DNA of 53,405 nucleotides, taken from assembly GCF_013366805.1 (NCBI RefSeq), contig NZ_WQMO01000006.1, positions 1 through 53,405 of the forward strand. The letters run 5' to 3'. The stretch is from Wolbachia endosymbiont of Litomosoides brasiliensis. GTDB lineage: Bacteria; Pseudomonadota; Alphaproteobacteria; Rickettsiales; Anaplasmataceae. The notes beneath the pieces are model-generated. The model was not told the DNA's origin. It ran no database searches and saw only the letters and a list, made by a program, of their open reading frames with translations. Every line of letters starts with the position of its first letter. The stretch's first letter is position 1. A program made the translations under genes and the position numbers. This document shows positions 1 through 10,277 of this stretch, in pieces.

Positions 1-410
1 TTCATACAATCAGTGTTAACACCCGGCACAAACAAGCTAGAACCCTCCCTATTTCCAGAATTAGTTATATTGTAGAGATAAAAATTCTGTCTACCTAATT
101 TAAACTTTAACCTGTGTTCTGACACCTTTTTAGAACACCCTGTCCAACTTTCGGATGTGTGAATTGGTCTTGGCGTAATATATGAAAACTTCATTTTTTG
201 CGTATCACGGTGTACTGTAGACTTGCTGATATTCAAGCCAAATTTTTCCTGAATGTCTTATTCTCATCTCTTTAATAGTAATATTGGGGTTTTCTTATTA
301 GTTTTTCTGTGACATTGAAGGGGGAGTAAACAATCTTCTCTTCTAAGTTTAGGTGCTTTATCCATGCGGTTAGTGCTGTTCTTGAAATATAACTTTTACG
401 GAGGGAATTA
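1..410 (-). mobile_element. IS630-type remnant, cut by window start
   Basis: The reverse complement carries decayed pieces of the IS630-type transposase found throughout this window: the N-terminal helix-turn-helix region near 290-400, then a stretch like VKLGRQNFYLYS in the middle. A central segment is missing at about 155-160, where other copies hold about 120 more bases. Frameshifts break the frame. The far end near 400-410 looks like the terminal repeat (a ggaattagta-type end). It directly abuts a second remnant in the opposite orientation. Confidence 0.75.
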
Positions 411-735
411 GTATTAGAACGCAGGTTGAAGTAAAGTTAGATGGGCAAAATTTTATTTCCACAGTGCAGTTAATTCTAGAGATGGAGAGAGTTTTAACTT
501 ATTTGTATTGAATGTTAACACTGATTATATAAATATATTTCTTGAACAAATGTTGCTCTATTTAAGAGCGTGAGCTGAGAGACTTCGATTGTATTAAAAC
601 AGAATGTTTTGCGTAATAAAGTCTGTAATACAGTTGCTTTGCTTGAGAGCGCTTTGTAGCAAGTTTATTACCTCTCTTTTTCACTCTGCAATGTCACTTA
701 TTTGGCCCACTAGTAATAAAAATTGGTGTCAATTT
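411..735 (+). mobile_element. IS630-type remnant, C-terminal half
   Basis: The forward strand resembles the second half of the same transposase: VKLDGQNFIS-type, then the region equivalent to NTDYINIFLEQ, then the C-terminal block ending LESAL, KFITSLF and the right terminal repeat (ataaaaattggt, about 717-730). The N-terminal half is missing, so this is a fragment joined head-on to the minus-strand remnant before it. Frameshifts and a stop near 570 make it non-coding. Confidence 0.75.
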
Positions 736-791
736 TCCAAAGCATTTTTTACTCTGGGATTTTTTAAGAATGGAAAGGGTGGTTAAATATA

Positions 792-2018
792 TTAATACAT
801 CTTCTCTAGTGCTGTACTTTTCTTTTTAAAGGTACTAATTTTTTTTCTACCGTATTTAATTTTTAGTGTGCTTAGCCTTCTAGAAACCTTTTTACTGCTA
901 CGTTTCTTAAACTGCACATTGCAATCAAAATTCAGCTCTCCTTTTTTGTCTGTTAGTGCAGGCAGCCTTTTTTTATCTTGAGGGGTGATAAAGGAGAGTG
1001 CGTGCCCTTCAGCTCCAGCGCGTGCAGTTCTACCTATGCGGTGAATATAGTTAGCTTGTGATTGTGGTGCGTCATAATTGATAACGTGTTGGATGTGGGA
1101 AATATCAAGACCTCGAGAAGCAATATCTGTTGCAACCATAATTTGATTGTAGCCACGACGAAAGGAATTAATAACCCTCTCGCGTTTGTGCTGCTTCAAG
1201 TCACCATGAATTGCCAAAGCACTATGGTTGTCCTTGCGCAATTTGTAGGCCAGTTGATCTGCTCCTTGTTTTGTCTTGACAAAAATAATGGTCGATCCTT
1301 CACGTTGACATAGTTGTGTAACAAGCTTTCCATACTTTTCTAACTCTGATGCATAAACAATTTCTTGCTTAATTTTTGCAGGAGTTGTAGCTTCGTGCTC
1401 AACAAAAACACGTTCTGGCTGGTTCAAGTACTTCTCGGCAAGTTTAACTATATTACCAGGAAGAGCTGCAGAAAACATAAGGGTTTGCCGCATTTTTGGG
1501 AGATGTTTCATAATCCCTTCAATTTGAATTCTGAAACCCATATCAAGCATACGATCTATTTCATCAAGCACAAGAGTGCTGACATTGCTAGTCATCAGAG
1601 TTTTGCGTTCAATATGGTCTATAATACGGCCAGGAGTGCCTATTATAATTTGTGGCCTTCTCTGAAGCTGATTTTGCTGCCTGAAAATAGGCTCACCACC
1701 AATCAATAAAGCAATCTTTAGCACAGAGTTTTGAAACAAAAGCTTCCTTATTTCATTCGTTACCTGCTGCGCAAGTTCTCTGGTTGGTACGATAACTAAA
1801 GCTGAACTAGCGTTAGACTCACCTAGCAACTTAGCAATTAACGGAATAGCAAACGCCAAAGTTTTTCCAGTTCCCGTTTGAGCAGATCCAAGGATATCTT
1901 TACCCTTTAGAGCTAAGGGAATTGCCTGTGCTTGAATTGGAGTTGGAATAGAAAGACTATTTTTATCTAGAGCTTGCCCAAGCAATAGTGGAAGACCCAT
2001 TTCGTAAAAGTCGTTCAT
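792..2018 (-). CDS. DEAD-box ATP-dependent RNA helicase (RhlE-like)
   Basis: This is a 408-residue superfamily 2 RNA helicase that unwinds RNA duplexes with ATP, likely in ribosome assembly or RNA decay. All canonical motifs are visible in order: Q motif IPTPIQ (24-29), motif I AQTGTGKT (46-53), Ia PTRELAQQ (78-85), Ib TPGR (128-131), II DEID (152-155), III SAA (183-185), IV IIFVKTK (244-250), V ATDIASRGLDI (296-306) and VI HRIGRTAR (326-333). Motif II reads DEID rather than DEAD, and motif III reads SAA rather than SAT. The C-terminal tail is basic (several KK pairs), as in RhlE-type enzymes that use it to bind RNA. A cold-shock protein gene lies immediately upstream on the same strand, which fits a cold/RNA-structure role. 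The exact subfamily (RhlE versus DeaD/CsdA) is not certain. Confidence 0.93.
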   Translation of the reverse strand: MNDFYEMGLPLLLGQALDKNSLSIPTPIQAQAIPLALKGKDILGSAQTGTGKTLAFAIPLIAKLLGESNASSALVIVPTRELAQQVTNEIRKLLFQNSVLKIALLIGGEPIFRQQNQLQRRPQIIIGTPGRIIDHIERKTLMTSNVSTLVLDEIDRMLDMGFRIQIEGIMKHLPKMRQTLMFSAALPGNIVKLAEKYLNQPERVFVEHEATTPAKIKQEIVYASELEKYGKLVTQLCQREGSTIIFVKTKQGADQLAYKLRKDNHSALAIHGDLKQHKRERVINSFRRGYNQIMVATDIASRGLDISHIQHVINYDAPQSQANYIHRIGRTARAGAEGHALSFITPQDKKRLPALTDKKGELNFDCNVQFKKRSSKKVSRRLSTLKIKYGRKKISTFKKKSTALEKMY

Positions 2019-2061
2019 GGTATACTAACTTTACTAAGAATTTTTATTATCAGAACGCGAA

Positions 2062-2316
2062 TTAATCTCCTAACAGCTTCAAATTTATTGCAGATTTTTT
2101 TCCTTCTCCATTTCTACCGCGTTCCTCTTTAAGTTCATAGCTTACTCTTTCTCCTTTTATTCCTTTTTCCTTATTTTCTCCTCTGAGTGAATCAGGTCTT
2201 ATTCCTGAACGTTCTAGCGTACTGATATGTACAAAAACATCACTGCCATTAACTTCTGGCTTAATAAAACCATAACCTTTTTCAGCATTAAACCACTTTA
2301 TATTACCGAATTCCAT
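2062..2316 (-). CDS. Cold-shock domain protein (CspA family)
   Basis: The 84-residue single cold-shock domain protein has RNP1 KGYGFI (13-18) and RNP2 VFVHI (27-31), preceded by the typical IKWFNAEKG start. It is expected to bind single-stranded RNA or DNA as a chaperone in the cytoplasm. A strong ribosome binding site, GAGGAG, lies about 8 bases before the ATG (reverse strand near 2323-2330), supporting the start. The C-terminal third is longer and more charged than in E. coli CspA (about 70 aa). It is 43 bases upstream of the DEAD-box helicase on the same strand and probably shares its transcript. Confidence 0.93.
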   Translation of the reverse strand: MEFGNIKWFNAEKGYGFIKPEVNGSDVFVHISTLERSGIRPDSLRGENKEKGIKGERVSYELKEERGRNGEGKKSAINLKLLGD

Positions 2317-2490
2317 TAAAAAAACTCCTCAAATTATTAACTAACATTACTAATGTGATGAAAAACTTTGAAATTACAATTGAGAATGCTGAAGCTCAGT
2401 TATTGAAACTAAACTTCCATATTTCATAGTCTATCTTTAACATTACATAACCACAATACACAATTGTTATACTTGATGCAACTAAATTTT

Positions 2491-3825
2491 CTAATTGTTA
2501 AGTGAACCTGCAACTGTCATTTCACTAATTTTAATCGTGGGTGAATTAAATTGCCCACAGAAAGTTAAATCATCCGCGACGACTAAGTTGCTAAACATTT
2601 CTTTTAAATTGCTGGCAACAGTAATCTCGTGTATTGGGTACGTTATTTTGCCATTTTCTATGAAAAATCCTGACGCGCCTTGACTGTAATCACCATTGAT
2701 TAAATTGACACCAAAGCCAAATAAATCAGTTATATATACTCCCTCTTTCACTCCCTCAATTAATTCTTTGACTGATATATTGCCATTTTCGACGTAGAAG
2801 TTGCTAGCTGCAGGAATAATTGCAGCATTACTCGCACGAGTTGCACTTCCAGTTGTTTCTAAGTTTAACTTTTTAGCCGAGTATAGATCCAAAATCCAAT
2901 TTTGTAGTACTCCGTTTTTTACAAATGTATTTTTCCTGCTGGTTATTCCTTCTCCATCAAATGGTCTTGATTCTATTCCCCTTGGTAACAATGGGTCATC
3001 AATAATGTTGATTCTATCATTGAAAACCTGAGTATTTAAACTATTTCTTAAGAAAGAGCTGTCGTTCACAATGCTGCTGCCATTTATAGCAGAGGCAAAA
3101 CTTCTTATTAGCTCTTTTGCTGCTCTTTTTTCAAAAATAACCGGAAATTTACCAGTTTTAATTGTGCGTGAATTCAATTGATCAATTGCTCTTTTTGCTG
3201 CTTCTTTTCCTATTAACTCTGGCGATTTTAAATCACCAAAGTTACATGCTATATCGTAGTCATATCCAACCTTCATCTCACTTCCCCATCCAGCAACAAC
3301 AGAAACCTGATTAGCAAAGATTGACTTACTGAATGAGCCGATGAAACCAGAAATAGTAGATAATACTGTATTTACTAAAATGTGTGAAGAAGAGGCTCCT
3401 TCAGAATTAATGATGTTTTTATGCGCAAGAGCTGAGTTTTCTGCAACTTTAACAGTTTCTTTTAGATTACCAATAGTTACAACATTATTATCTAAGACAC
3501 ATAAATCTTTAGAAGAGGTGCAATTATCTCTATCTATAGCAAAATTAATGTAAGGATCCTCTTGTGCATTTTTTGCCATTTCTACTACTTTGCTTACTGT
3601 ATCACTAAGATTATTTAAATCGTTTGTAGAAATATACGCAGCTTTGGTTTTACCTGCTATAGCTCTAATTCCTATAGTGCAATTCTTAGATTGTGATATT
3701 TGTTCAATTTTTGATAGGCGTTGAGAAACTGAGATTTTGTTAGTTTCATATATTACAACCTCTGCGTCTTGATTTTGCTTTTTTATTAGCTTAATTATGT
3801 CTGCTGCAATATTTAATATATTCAT
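2491..3825 (-). CDS. pmbA: PmbA/TldE-like protein of the TldD-PmbA protease pair
   Basis: The 444-residue protein matches the PmbA/TldE family, cytoplasmic partners of the TldD metalloprotease that act in peptide processing and in degrading unfolded peptides. Family blocks are seen at NSEGASSSH (140-148), RPFDGEGITSRK (287-298) and a C-terminal YSQGASGFFIENG stretch. No HExxxH zinc motif is visible, which fits the PmbA/TldE rather than the TldD subunit. The length is normal (E. coli PmbA about 450). An AGGA ribosome binding site lies just before the ATG. It sits 17 bases downstream of atpG on the same strand, so the two are probably co-transcribed. The cellular substrate in Wolbachia is unknown. 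Confidence 0.92.
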   Translation of the reverse strand: MNILNIAADIIKLIKKQNQDAEVVIYETNKISVSQRLSKIEQISQSKNCTIGIRAIAGKTKAAYISTNDLNNLSDTVSKVVEMAKNAQEDPYINFAIDRDNCTSSKDLCVLDNNVVTIGNLKETVKVAENSALAHKNIINSEGASSSHILVNTVLSTISGFIGSFSKSIFANQVSVVAGWGSEMKVGYDYDIACNFGDLKSPELIGKEAAKRAIDQLNSRTIKTGKFPVIFEKRAAKELIRSFASAINGSSIVNDSSFLRNSLNTQVFNDRINIIDDPLLPRGIESRPFDGEGITSRKNTFVKNGVLQNWILDLYSAKKLNLETTGSATRASNAAIIPAASNFYVENGNISVKELIEGVKEGVYITDLFGFGVNLINGDYSQGASGFFIENGKITYPIHEITVASNLKEMFSNLVVADDLTFCGQFNSPTIKISEMTVAGSLNN

Positions 3826-3842
3826 TTTTGTTCCTGAACTTT

Positions 3843-4715
3843 CTATAAAGATTCTGCGCCACCTATCACTTCGATCAAGTCAGTTGTAATTGCTGCTTGA
3901 CGAGAACGATTGTAAAGTAATGCCAGATTATTCAGCATCTCCTTAGTGTTTCTATTCGCCGATTCCATAGCAACCATTCTAGCACTATTCTCACTTGCTG
4001 CACTTTCAAGTAAAGCAGAGTAAAGGGCAGCTACAACGTGATTTTGAATCGAAGATCGTAAAATGAATTCAGTATTTGGTGGTTCGTATTCGTAGCTGTA
4101 GTCTATTGTTGAGTTGGTCAGAGAATCATCAATCAAAGATGAGTTTTTACTCCATGGTTTTATCATTTCTAAAATTGGCTTCTGTGTGAAGGTATTGAAA
4201 AATTTGTTATAGAAAACTTTAACCTTATTATATTTACTAAGGTTTATACTATCAACTAAAGCTTCTACGCGCTTTAGCGTGACCTCCTTACTATTTTCAA
4301 TTTTTAAAATACTTTTAGAGTCGAACCTACTTTTACCTATATCAAAAGCTTTTTTACCAAGAAATACAATATCTACTCTTTTACCACTCGCAATCAATTT
4401 ATTTATATACTCTTGGCTAAATTTTATAATAGAGGAATTAAAATTGCCGCACAAGCCACAATCAGATACAATGATAAACACTAGATAAGGATCATTATCA
4501 CCAGTGTTGAAGATTTTTGCCAGTAATTCCTGGTCAGCTGATAATATTAGTGAAGAAATAATGCCATGTAGCTTGGACATATACAGTTTTGAATTTGATA
4601 ACTTTTTTTGGCTCTGTAGTAACTTTACTGCAGAAACCATTTGCATTATTTTTGTAGTTTTCTGTACAGACCTAATGTTCTTAATTCTTAAGGATAATTC
4701 CTTTAAGCTCTTCAT
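3843..4715 (-). CDS. atpG: ATP synthase F1 gamma subunit
   Basis: The 290-residue protein is the rotor shaft of F1Fo ATP synthase on the inner face of the membrane. The N-terminal helix has the family pattern [20 protein letters not shown] (9-28). The C-terminal helix carries [20 protein letters not shown] followed by VIGGAESL, the usual terminus. The length matches bacterial gamma subunits (about 285-300). The other F1 subunit genes are not adjacent, so the atp operon is split in this genome. It lies 17 bases upstream of pmbA. No strong ribosome binding site is obvious. An IS remnant begins about 115 bases upstream of the start. Confidence 0.96.
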   Translation of the reverse strand: MKSLKELSLRIKNIRSVQKTTKIMQMVSAVKLLQSQKKLSNSKLYMSKLHGIISSLILSADQELLAKIFNTGDNDPYLVFIIVSDCGLCGNFNSSIIKFSQEYINKLIASGKRVDIVFLGKKAFDIGKSRFDSKSILKIENSKEVTLKRVEALVDSINLSKYNKVKVFYNKFFNTFTQKPILEMIKPWSKNSSLIDDSLTNSTIDYSYEYEPPNTEFILRSSIQNHVVAALYSALLESAASENSARMVAMESANRNTKEMLNNLALLYNRSRQAAITTDLIEVIGGAESL

Positions 4716-4829
4716 TTTGAATACAACTCTGGTTTATTGAAAATATATAATTATTCATGTTAAAAAGCAAGTTCTTTTGATGTGAAGAGATATAGTGCTT
4801 TCACATTTCTCTTTAATTTTTTAGCAATA

Positions 4830-5390
4830 CTAATTTCCACCACATAAAGAACAGATAGACGATAATGGAAAAGAAGCCATACTGAAATAAGTAAAATAGC
4901 GAGATTTAAATGGCATTAAAATTATTGTATGAAAAAGTTGTGGAATCAGTAAAAGAAATGCTGAAGAAAATGCAAAATAACGTATATGTTGCAAAACTAA
5001 AAGCTATAATTGTAGCAAAAATCACGGCATAATAGCTATAGCAAAAATATATTTCATTTCAAGAACAGCACTAACTACATGGATAAAGCACTTATAATTT
5101 GAAAGAAAAGAAAAATTATTTGCTCCCCTTCAACGTTGTTGAAAAACTAAGTTGAATTAGAGTCAATCTGAACACGTTGAAGTATGAATACAAGAAAACC
5201 TTAATAATTGACATTAAAGAAATAAGAATAAGAACTCCAGGAAAAGTTTGGCTTGGATGTCAGCAAGTCTATAGTATACCTTGAATATACAAAAAATGAA
5301 GTTTTCGTATATCACGCCAAGATCAATTTATAATGAACAAGATGAAGATAGGCAGGAAGAGTGAAAAAAAACTTAATGAGACTATTTGTA
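4830..5390 (+). mobile_element. IS630-type remnant, N-terminal half
   Basis: The left end (ctaatttccaccac) starts about 4830. It is followed by the decayed N-terminal half of the transposase: equivalents of ESVKEMLKKMQN, ISRTALTTWIKH and a segment ending near KLNETI at about 5385. Several frameshifts break it. At about 5391 it runs straight into the right end of an oppositely oriented copy, so its own C-terminal half is absent. Confidence 0.8.
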
Positions 5391-6255
5391 ATAACAATTC
5401 TCATTATTAGTGAGTCAAATAATCGTAGAGTTGTTTAATTGCAGAGTAAAAAAGAGGGGTAATAAATTTTCACAAATTGCCCTTAAGCAAAGCAATTGTA
5501 TTATAGATTTTATTGTGCAAAGTGTTCCATTTTATATATATACAACCAAAATTTCTTAATAGGATTGGTGAGTACGGGTAGATATATAATCTCGATATTT
5601 TTAGGTACTTTGAATTTTTTGACTTATGCTGATTAGCACAATCCATAACAAGAAGGGCTTCTCGTATTCTTAATATTGCGACATTTGTTCAAGAAATATA
5701 TTTATATAATTAGTGCTAACATTCGGTATAAATTAAGCTAGAGCCCTCTCTATTTCTAGGATTAACTGTAATGTAGAGATAAAAATCTTTTCTACCTAAT
5801 TTTACTTTAACCTGTATTCTAACGCCCTTTTTAAACCACCTAATTTTCAACTTTCGAATGTGTGCTAAATCACGATTCATCAGAGAAAAATAACTCTTGT
5901 TTAGGATGCTTACCAGTAGTCTTATTAAGTTTTTTTTCCTCTTCCTGCCTATCTTCATCTTATTTATTGTAAATTGATCTTGGCGTGATATACGAAAACT
6001 TCATTTTTTGTATATTCAAGGTATACTATAGACTTGCTGACATCCAAGCCAAACTTTTCCTGGAGTTCTTATTCTTATTTCTTTAATATCAATTATTAAG
6101 GTTTTCTTGTATTCATACTTCAACTTGTTCAAATTAACTCTGATTCAATCTAGTCTTTCTACAACATTGAGGGGAGCAAACAATTTTTCTTCTCTTCCAA
6201 ATTTTAGGTGCTTCATCCATGTGGTCAATGCTGTTCTGAAATGCAACACATTTTT
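5391..6255 (-). mobile_element. IS630-type remnant, lacking the N-terminal end
   Basis: The reverse complement begins with the terminal repeat (caattctcattattag at 5391) and reads through a decayed transposase. It includes a still-open 80-codon piece at 5716-5958 with the core block VKVKLGRKDFYLYI and the upstream SYFSLMNRDLAHIRK. It stops matching at about 6255, inside the N-terminal region equivalent to FRTALTTWMKH. Frameshifts show it is not functional. The 80-codon piece is a transposase fragment, not an independent gene. Confidence 0.8.
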
Positions 6256-6329
6256 GCTAAAGATATTCCGTGGTGCGTGGTAGAAGTTGCTCGCTCTCTG
6301 ATCCTACAAATCGGCATACTATACCTTGA

Positions 6330-6560
6330 ACGCTTTATGGGTGCGTTTCGGCTTATATAGGGAAAAACCTAGAAGTGTTGTGAAGGCATAAGGTGCACGT
6401 AGTGCAAAAAATTAAATATAAGGCGCCAACTACGTAATATCTCGTTGTTTAATCTGTACAGTTGAAGATAACTGAAAATACCTTCATGGCTTATGATAAA
6501 GGGCTGTCGAGTTTGTTAAGTAGTTTTTTGCATTTCTGTAAGCTACTTGAATTTCTGGAA
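6330..6560. repeat. Dispersed intergenic repeat, copy A
   Basis: This stretch resembles two other intergenic stretches at about 24495-24800 and 36160-36445. Shared pieces are ggcgccaactacg, a (t)gtacaggttgaagata block, and a block reading gtttgttaagtagttttttgcatttctgtaag. It encodes no protein that I can see. It separates IS debris from the purA promoter region. The alignment was made by eye and its borders are approximate. Confidence 0.5.
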
Positions 6561-6711
6561 TCACGATATTCTTATAAATGTGGGCTAAGTGTCACTAAAA
6601 TGATTCGAGTAATTGTTTAAAGAATTACTAAAATCTAGAAGCTCAGAACATTACTCCTTGTTATTTATAGAATGCTACATTAATATTTGCATGTTAACTC
6701 AGAAGATGTTG

Positions 6712-8019
6712 ATGAATAATATTGTAATTGTTGGCCTACAGTGGGGCGATGAAGGTAAAGGTAAAGTGGTAGATTATCTTTCCGAAAATGCGGACGTAGT
6801 TGTAAGATTCCAGGGAGGAAATAATGCAGGACATACCATAGTAGTAGATGATGAGGTTTATAAATTAAATTTGCTACCTTCTGCTGTTTTAAGGACAGGT
6901 AAAATATCCATAATAGGGAACGGCGTTGCCCTTGATCCACATGCTCTAATTTCAGAGATAGAGTCATTGAAAATTAAAAGAATGAATGTCAATCCTAACA
7001 ATTTAATGATATCGGAAAGCTGCCCATTAGTACTCAGTGTACACAAAGAAAAGGAAAAACTGTTTGAAGATCTAAATAAAAATTACAAAATTGGTACAAC
7101 AAACAAAGGGATAGGGCCATGTTATGAAGATAAGGTTGGGAGAAGGGCTATACGCCTTTGTGACTTAGAAGACGCGGATGAACTCAACAAAAGGTTAGAT
7201 ACTCTTTTAAATTACCACAATGCTATCAGGAAAGGCCTAAGCTATCGGGTGATAAAGAAAGAAGAAATGTTAAAGGAAATTAAAGAAATTGCAGAAAAAA
7301 TCCTTCCATATAGAAAGCCAGTTTGGAAAATATTAGGTAATCTTGTGAAAGAAGGTAAGAAAATAATATTTGAAGGCGCCCAGGGGACGTTTTTAGACAT
7401 TGACCATGGAACATATCCTTTTGTTACTTCAAGTAATACCATAGCATCACAAGCAATGATAGGCTCGGGATTATTCTCCGATGCTTATGTTATTGGTGTA
7501 GCAAAAGCTTACACAACAAGAGTAGGTAATGGCCCATTTCCTACTGAGCAAAGGAATGAAATAGGAAATAGCTTATTCACTATAGGCAAGGAACTTGGAA
7601 CAGTGAGCAATAGAAAAAGACGCTGTGGGTGGCTTGATGCAGTTTTAGTGCGCCAGGCAGTACAACTCTCTGGAGTTTCAGGCATTGTATTAACTAAGTT
7701 AGATGTCCTTGATTCTCTTAATAAAATTAAGATATGTACTGGTTATCAGTACAGTGGAAAAATGTATGATTATTTATCTGCATCACATTCAATACAGGAA
7801 GAATTAGAGCCAATATATGAAGAATTTCCTGGCTGGGAAAAAAGTACTCGAGGTGAAAAGTTAGCTGAGAAGTTACCTGTTAACTTGATAAAATATGTGA
7901 GAAGAGTAGAAGAATTAATAGGTATACCAATTCATCTGATTTCAACTGGTCCAAAAAGAGAGGATATTATTAAACTTAAAGATTTTAAATTTTCTGAGAG
8001 CGTTCTTGTATCTTATTAA
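6712..8019 (+). CDS. purA: Adenylosuccinate synthetase
   Basis: The 435-residue enzyme makes adenylosuccinate from IMP, aspartate and GTP, the first committed step to AMP, in the cytoplasm. The start at 6712 is chosen because AGAAG at 6701-6705 gives a six-base spacing and the protein then begins at the family position, MNNIVIVGLQWGDEGKG. The frame is open to 6613, but those 33 codons are atypical. Catalytic Asp13 in GDEGKGK and His41 in NNAGHT are present, as are the IMP-binding stretch GTTNKGIGPCYEDK and the later TTRVGNGPFPTE block. The length is close to the usual 430. There are no adjacent purine genes, so it is probably a single-gene unit. Confidence 0.97.
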   Translation: MNNIVIVGLQWGDEGKGKVVDYLSENADVVVRFQGGNNAGHTIVVDDEVYKLNLLPSAVLRTGKISIIGNGVALDPHALISEIESLKIKRMNVNPNNLMISESCPLVLSVHKEKEKLFEDLNKNYKIGTTNKGIGPCYEDKVGRRAIRLCDLEDADELNKRLDTLLNYHNAIRKGLSYRVIKKEEMLKEIKEIAEKILPYRKPVWKILGNLVKEGKKIIFEGAQGTFLDIDHGTYPFVTSSNTIASQAMIGSGLFSDAYVIGVAKAYTTRVGNGPFPTEQRNEIGNSLFTIGKELGTVSNRKRRCGWLDAVLVRQAVQLSGVSGIVLTKLDVLDSLNKIKICTGYQYSGKMYDYLSASHSIQEELEPIYEEFPGWEKSTRGEKLAEKLPVNLIKYVRRVEELIGIPIHLISTGPKREDIIKLKDFKFSESVLVSY

Positions 8020-8022
8020 CTA

Positions 8023-8230
8023 TTGCCTAATAAAAAAACGCTTGCATAGCTTTGTATAGAAAAGCAAAGAAGTTAAATTCAATTCCAACACTTGTAGTTA
8101 CTTTCAGCACTTCATCATTAAAGTTAATATAAGGCAAGGCTTTAATAGCCTGGTTGCTCTTAAAGGGGAGTATATTTTTAGAATGATGTACAGGTGTGAT
8201 GTGCTGAATACAATTACTAGTTATTTTAAG
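8023..8230 (-). other. Possible C-terminal remnant of an unrecognised gene
   Basis: On the reverse strand a frame with no stop runs for about 65 codons to a TAG at 8023. It includes a protein-like stretch, NQAIKALPYINFNDEV, and ends in MQAFFY. It has no start codon and no recognisable relatives. It may be the tail of a lost gene or chance. Confidence 0.2.
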
Positions 8231-9228
8231 GCTTTCTTTAAAGAAAGCAGAGCAACAAAAGCAGAAGAAATAACAATCAGCCTATAGATACTGGACGAGC
8301 TGTAGAGATTAGTAAAGAATATGTCTTTACAGGTGTCTATTCTTTAGCAGATAATTTATATGTATTGCAGGATCTTGTTTTTCATGATGAGGAGGAACTA
8401 AGGGAACATGTTAGTTTTATTGTGCTGCCTGCGTTTGCACGTCTTGAAGAAAAGATCAAAAGGATGAAAGGAAGTTCTTTGGTAAAAACTTTGCTGTCCA
8501 AGCATAGAAAATAACGATTTACGTAAAAAGTTAGATAATCTTGTTAAAAGTTTTAGCAACATGCCTGGTTATGTCTTCTTAATCAAAAAAATGGTGACAG
8601 GTTTTAGACTAGAAAATCTATGGTACAAAGTATGTTTTTTAGAATTTTTAAAAGGGAAAACGAGCTTTGATATTGTATTGTCTAATTTAAAAAAAAACTC
8701 TAAGTGGAATGTTTATAATCTAATAACTGATACGGATTTTAAACAAGCTCATATAGAAAAAAGCAGTGGATGAAGAAGTTAAATATTTTAGTGAAAACTT
8801 TAGGAGGAATATGAATAAATATGTAAAATTAATACAGGAGGGAAAAAGTGTTGCAAATAGGTATTTAGAGAGAAAAAAGTAGCTTTTCAAGCCCGCTGTG
8901 AAGAAAATGACAATGCTGGTAGAGCCTTAAACGTTAATCTTATTAACCAAAATGGAAATGAGCTAATAAGAATCAATGATATTTCGCAGCAAGAGAAAAA
9001 TGTTAGTGAGTTAAAGATCTATTGCAATAAAAAGTATAACATATACTTTTGTCAAGAAGATAAAGATATTATGAATTTGAAGAAGATGCGTGTTATAAAG
9101 TAATAAGCAAGTGACCCATGAACCCATAAAAGATGAGTCTGGGAGGATGGTTTTAATTTGTACCATGGTTATGGATATGTGGATAGTGAAGGCATAACCA
9201 AAATAGCAAAGTTTAGTGGTGATGCTTA
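8180..9228 (+). pseudogene. Shattered gene of unknown function, truncated by an IS
   Basis: At least six consecutive open segments in different frames read like one protein. They are a piece with YFKAFFKESRATKAEE; 8281-8514 (TGVYSLADNLYVLQDLVFHD); 8513-8773 (NMPGYVFLIKKMVTGF, then WNVYNLITDTDF); about 8765-8883 (KYFSENFRRNMNKYVKLIQ); 8882-9103 (NVNLINQNGNELIRIND, then KIYCNKKYNIYFCQEDKD); and a final GYGYVDSEGITKIAKFSGD near 9160-9235. Each junction is a small frameshift or stop. The original protein would have been about 350 residues and mostly soluble. I do not recognise the family. The right end of an IS630 copy follows at about 9230, so the C-terminus may have been cut by insertion. Confidence 0.6.
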
Positions 9229-9229
9229 T

Positions 9230-10163
9230 GCTTATTGTTAATAGGTCAAATAAATGGCGTTGCAGAGCTGTTTCGTTGCGGAGTGAGAAAGAGAGGTAAT
9301 AAATTTGCATGAAGTGCTCTCAAGCAGAGCAATTATATCATAGACTTTATTACCAGAATGTTCTGTTTTATATACAACCGAAGCCTCTAAACAGGATTAA
9401 GATCAGGTGAGTATGGTGGTAGATATATAATCTTGTCGAGTTCTTAAATATTGCGACATTTGTTCAAGAAATATATTCATACAATTATTGTAAACATCTG
9501 GTGTAAATAAGCTAAGACTCTCTCTGTTTCTAAAATTAACTGCCCGTAGAGATAAAAATTTTTTCTACCTAATTTTACTTTAACCTGTGTTCTGACGCCC
9601 TTTTTAACCACTCATTTCCAACTTTTGAATGTGTGCCAAACCATAATTCATCAAAGGAAAATAACTCTTGTTCAGATACTTACCAATAGTCTAATTAAGT
9701 TTTTTTTACTCCTCCTATCTATTTTTACTTGTTCATTGTGAATTGGTCTTGACGTAATATACGAAAACTTCATTTTTTGCATATAGGGTTTTCTTGTATC
9801 CATACTCAACTTGTTAAAATTGACTTAACTCAATCTAGTTTTTCTACGGCGTTGGTGGGAGTAAATAATTTTTCTTCTCTTCCAAATTTTAGGTGCTTTA
9901 TCTATGCAGTTAGTGCTGTTCTTGGAATGCAACATATTTTTGCTACGGCTATTATGCTGGCTTTTTTGCTGCAATTACAGCATTCGGTTTTTTTTTCAAC
10001 ATATGCATTATTTCGCACTTCCTTCGGCATTTCTTTTGCTGATTCCACGACTTTTTCATCTAATAATTTTGATTTCAATGCTGTTAAACCTTGCTATTTT
10101 GCTTACTTTAGCATAGCTTCTTTTCCGTTGTTGTCTATCTGTCCTTGTGCGGTAGGAATTGGT
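9230..10163 (-). mobile_element. IS630-type copy, near full length but dead
   Basis: The reverse complement spans both ends: the right end is near 9230 (ttattgttaatagg) and the left end near 10163 (gcggtaggaattggta). The transposase frame is broken many times and a central piece is missing near 9440, where the catalytic-domain block equivalent to VMDCASWHKSKNLK should be. A helix-turn-helix N-terminal region is still readable on the reverse strand near 9780-10100. The plus-strand open frame at 9777-10286 is antisense to this element. Confidence 0.82.
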
Positions 10164-10277
10164 ATAAGCTTGATTATACCAGTCGAGTTAATAATAGCTA
10201 TAATGCACGTGAACCAGGGTGTGGTAAGAGCAAGTAGTGTAACTTTTTTTGTTGGATCTATATCTGGTAGTTGGAGT

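Noticed and set aside
6613-6711. Extended purA N-terminus of 33 residues
   Set aside because: The extension is not family-like and the ATG at 6712 has a well-spaced ribosome binding site.
10164-10277. Continuation of the glutamine-synthetase-like gene beyond its stop
   Set aside because: The reverse-strand frame there is open and hydrophobic but shows no resemblance to the glutamine synthetase C-terminus.
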